This document shows, in pieces, positions 5,984-6,734 of a stretch of 6,734 bases of DNA (positions within the stretch are counted from its first letter, which is position 1; the number at the start of each line of letters is the position of its first letter). The notes under the pieces were generated by a model. The model did not search any database, was not told where the DNA came from, and saw nothing but the letters and a program-made list of their open reading frames with translations. The DNA comes from 2-01-FULL-41-26 sp964587505 (GTDB taxonomy: Bacteria; Patescibacteriota; Minisyncoccia; 2-02-FULL-40-12; GWA2-44-9). A program made the translations under genes and the position numbers. Where the stretch lies: positions 1-6,734 of the forward strand of contig CAZPLD010000035.1 in the NCBI GenBank assembly GCA_964587505.1. The letters run 5' to 3'.

Positions 5984-6681
5984 AGAATCTTTTTGTGAAT
6001 CTTAAACAAAAGCGGTAAAGACTTCTCGGTTAGGCGGAATGCCGAGCCGTGGTCATGTGGTTTCCCCACATTTTTACCGCTATGATACACACCGAGACGA
6101 ATATCGTATTTTGAGTGAGCCAAAAACTTAGTGGGGTCAATCTCTTTCAGAATGTATGCATCTTTGTAGTGAAAGTATTCGTGTCCTCGAACCTTTTTTG
6201 TTTCAGCACGAACCAATATCAATCCATCTCCTATTTTTTCGATAGCTTTTTTTCTCAAAAAAGCCAAACTATAATATCCCAAAAGTTTGCCTTTTTTGAG
6301 AATCAGTAATTTCCCTTGTTTTTCATCAACTGTAGCTTGAAACCCCATACCGTTTCTTTTACCATCACTGATGGTTTGATGAAGAATTTTAATCTTTGGA
6401 AATTCAGGATCAGGATAACCGAAACGTTTTCTTATTTCAGCATTTGTAATTCCCTCGGGACTCTTGGTAAACAAAGTCATCATCGAAAGAGTGTTAAGTC
6501 TTTGAGATTTCAATTCCATTACTCCAAAGTCTGGCAGAGCAATATTGTTTTCCGTAATACCAAGATAGTCCTCTAGAGTTTTACCTATTCCAGTATTGTG
6601 ACTGCGATTAGACTTAATCCACCCTTTTTTCGAGAGTTCTTGAAGTGCTTTCTTAATTTGGATTAATGTCCGTTTTTGCAT
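5980..6681 (-). CDS. MvaI/BcnI-family type II restriction endonuclease
   Basis: From ATG 6681 the product is 233 residues, similar in size to MvaI and BcnI. Family signatures are TGIGKTLEDYLGI (30-42), PDFGVMELKS (50-59), MMTLFTKSP (67-75) and a C-terminal HDHGSAFRL (209-217). The catalytic set E37, D51, E56 and K58 falls one residue from the positions I recall for MvaI (36, 50, 55, 57), supporting both family and start. Characterised members act as monomers and cut CCWGG or CCSGG; the exact target here cannot be read from sequence, though the adjacent methyltransferase should protect it. TTG at 6696 would add five residues. The gene converges on the methyltransferase gene with a 4-bp overlap of stops (TTAG, 5980-5983) and no terminator between them, so read-through would produce mutual antisense RNA. 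AT-rich like its partner. Confidence 0.92.
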   Translation of the reverse strand: MQKRTLIQIKKALQELSKKGWIKSNRSHNTGIGKTLEDYLGITENNIALPDFGVMELKSQRLNTLSMMTLFTKSPEGITNAEIRKRFGYPDPEFPKIKILHQTISDGKRNGMGFQATVDEKQGKLLILKKGKLLGYYSLAFLRKKAIEKIGDGLILVRAETKKVRGHEYFHYKDAYILKEIDPTKFLAHSKYDIRLGVYHSGKNVGKPHDHGSAFRLTEKSLPLLFKIHKKIL

Positions 6682-6704
6682 ATTACTTTTGTCCAATAAC
6701 CCTT

Positions 6705-6710
6705 ATTCTA
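6705..6710 (-). promoter_or_regulatory. Possible -10 element (TAGAAT) for the endonuclease gene
   Basis: The minus strand reads TAGAAT (five of six matches to TATAAT) 23 bp before the chosen ATG at 6681, giving a +1 near 6698. The spacing for a -35 falls at the window edge, where only a poor match (AGATGT, 6733-6728) is seen. The endonuclease thus appears to have its own promoter, separate from the methyltransferase, but the element may be fortuitous and could lie in the tail of an unseen upstream gene. Confidence 0.3.
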
Positions 6711-6734
6711 CCTCGGTTCGAACTTGGACATCTG

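Noticed and set aside
6711..6734. TTCGAAC resembling a tRNA T-loop at the right edge
   Set aside because: The flanking five bases on either side do not pair into a T-stem on either strand, and no acceptor stem or CCA is visible; too little sequence remains to call a gene.
6708..6734. Possible C-terminus of an upstream minus-strand gene ending TAG at 6710-6708
   Set aside because: Only eight codons are visible and the other minus frames are equally plausible, so no coding call can be supported.
1..6734. CRISPR array, tRNA, rRNA, transposase or integrase
   Set aside because: I saw no regularly spaced repeats, no complete tRNA cloverleaf, no rRNA-like stretch and no transposase or recombinase motifs on either strand.

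Overview
The window looks like bacterial chromosome from a reduced-genome lineage, most likely Candidatus Patescibacteria (CPR). The hints are a translation initiation factor IF-2 that begins only about 20 residues before its G1 motif, half-size membrane transporters, a DUF4446 protein, and several genes without a recognisable Shine-Dalgarno sequence. This assignment is an inference from gene content; no rRNA or other definitive marker is present.

Left part (1-2290), visibly GC-rich, all on the minus strand. In transcription order it holds a six-helix MFS-type protein, a stand-alone MgtE-type magnesium channel domain overlapping it by 11 bp, a compound hairpin, a DUF4446 membrane-anchored protein, and infB, which is cut by the left edge. 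An extended -10 promoter is placed so that the transcript would start on the GTG of the MFS gene (leaderless), and an intrinsic terminator just upstream insulates it.

Junction (2291-2552). Between the terminator and the next gene lies a plus-strand coding remnant of about 50 codons with no start codon. Here base composition changes abruptly to AT-rich, which suggests the edge of an acquired island, or less likely an assembly join.

Right part (2553-6734), AT-rich, a restriction-modification/defence-like cassette. A minus-strand gene encodes TPR repeats, a putative PD-(D/E)XK nuclease domain and a zinc ribbon. Divergent from it, across 53 bp, is a plus-strand gene encoding a complete LexA (winged helix plus S24 autoprotease with intact cleavage site and Ser/Lys dyad) fused in frame to an amino-methyltransferase with a TSPPY motif. 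Converging on it, with stop codons overlapping by 4 bp, is a MvaI/BcnI-family restriction endonuclease.

The most interesting object is the LexA-methyltransferase fusion. It suggests a type II system whose modification enzyme is its own transcriptional repressor and may be released by RecA-stimulated self-cleavage, tying restriction-modification balance to DNA damage. The divergent TPR-nuclease gene shares the same short control region and may be a further effector.
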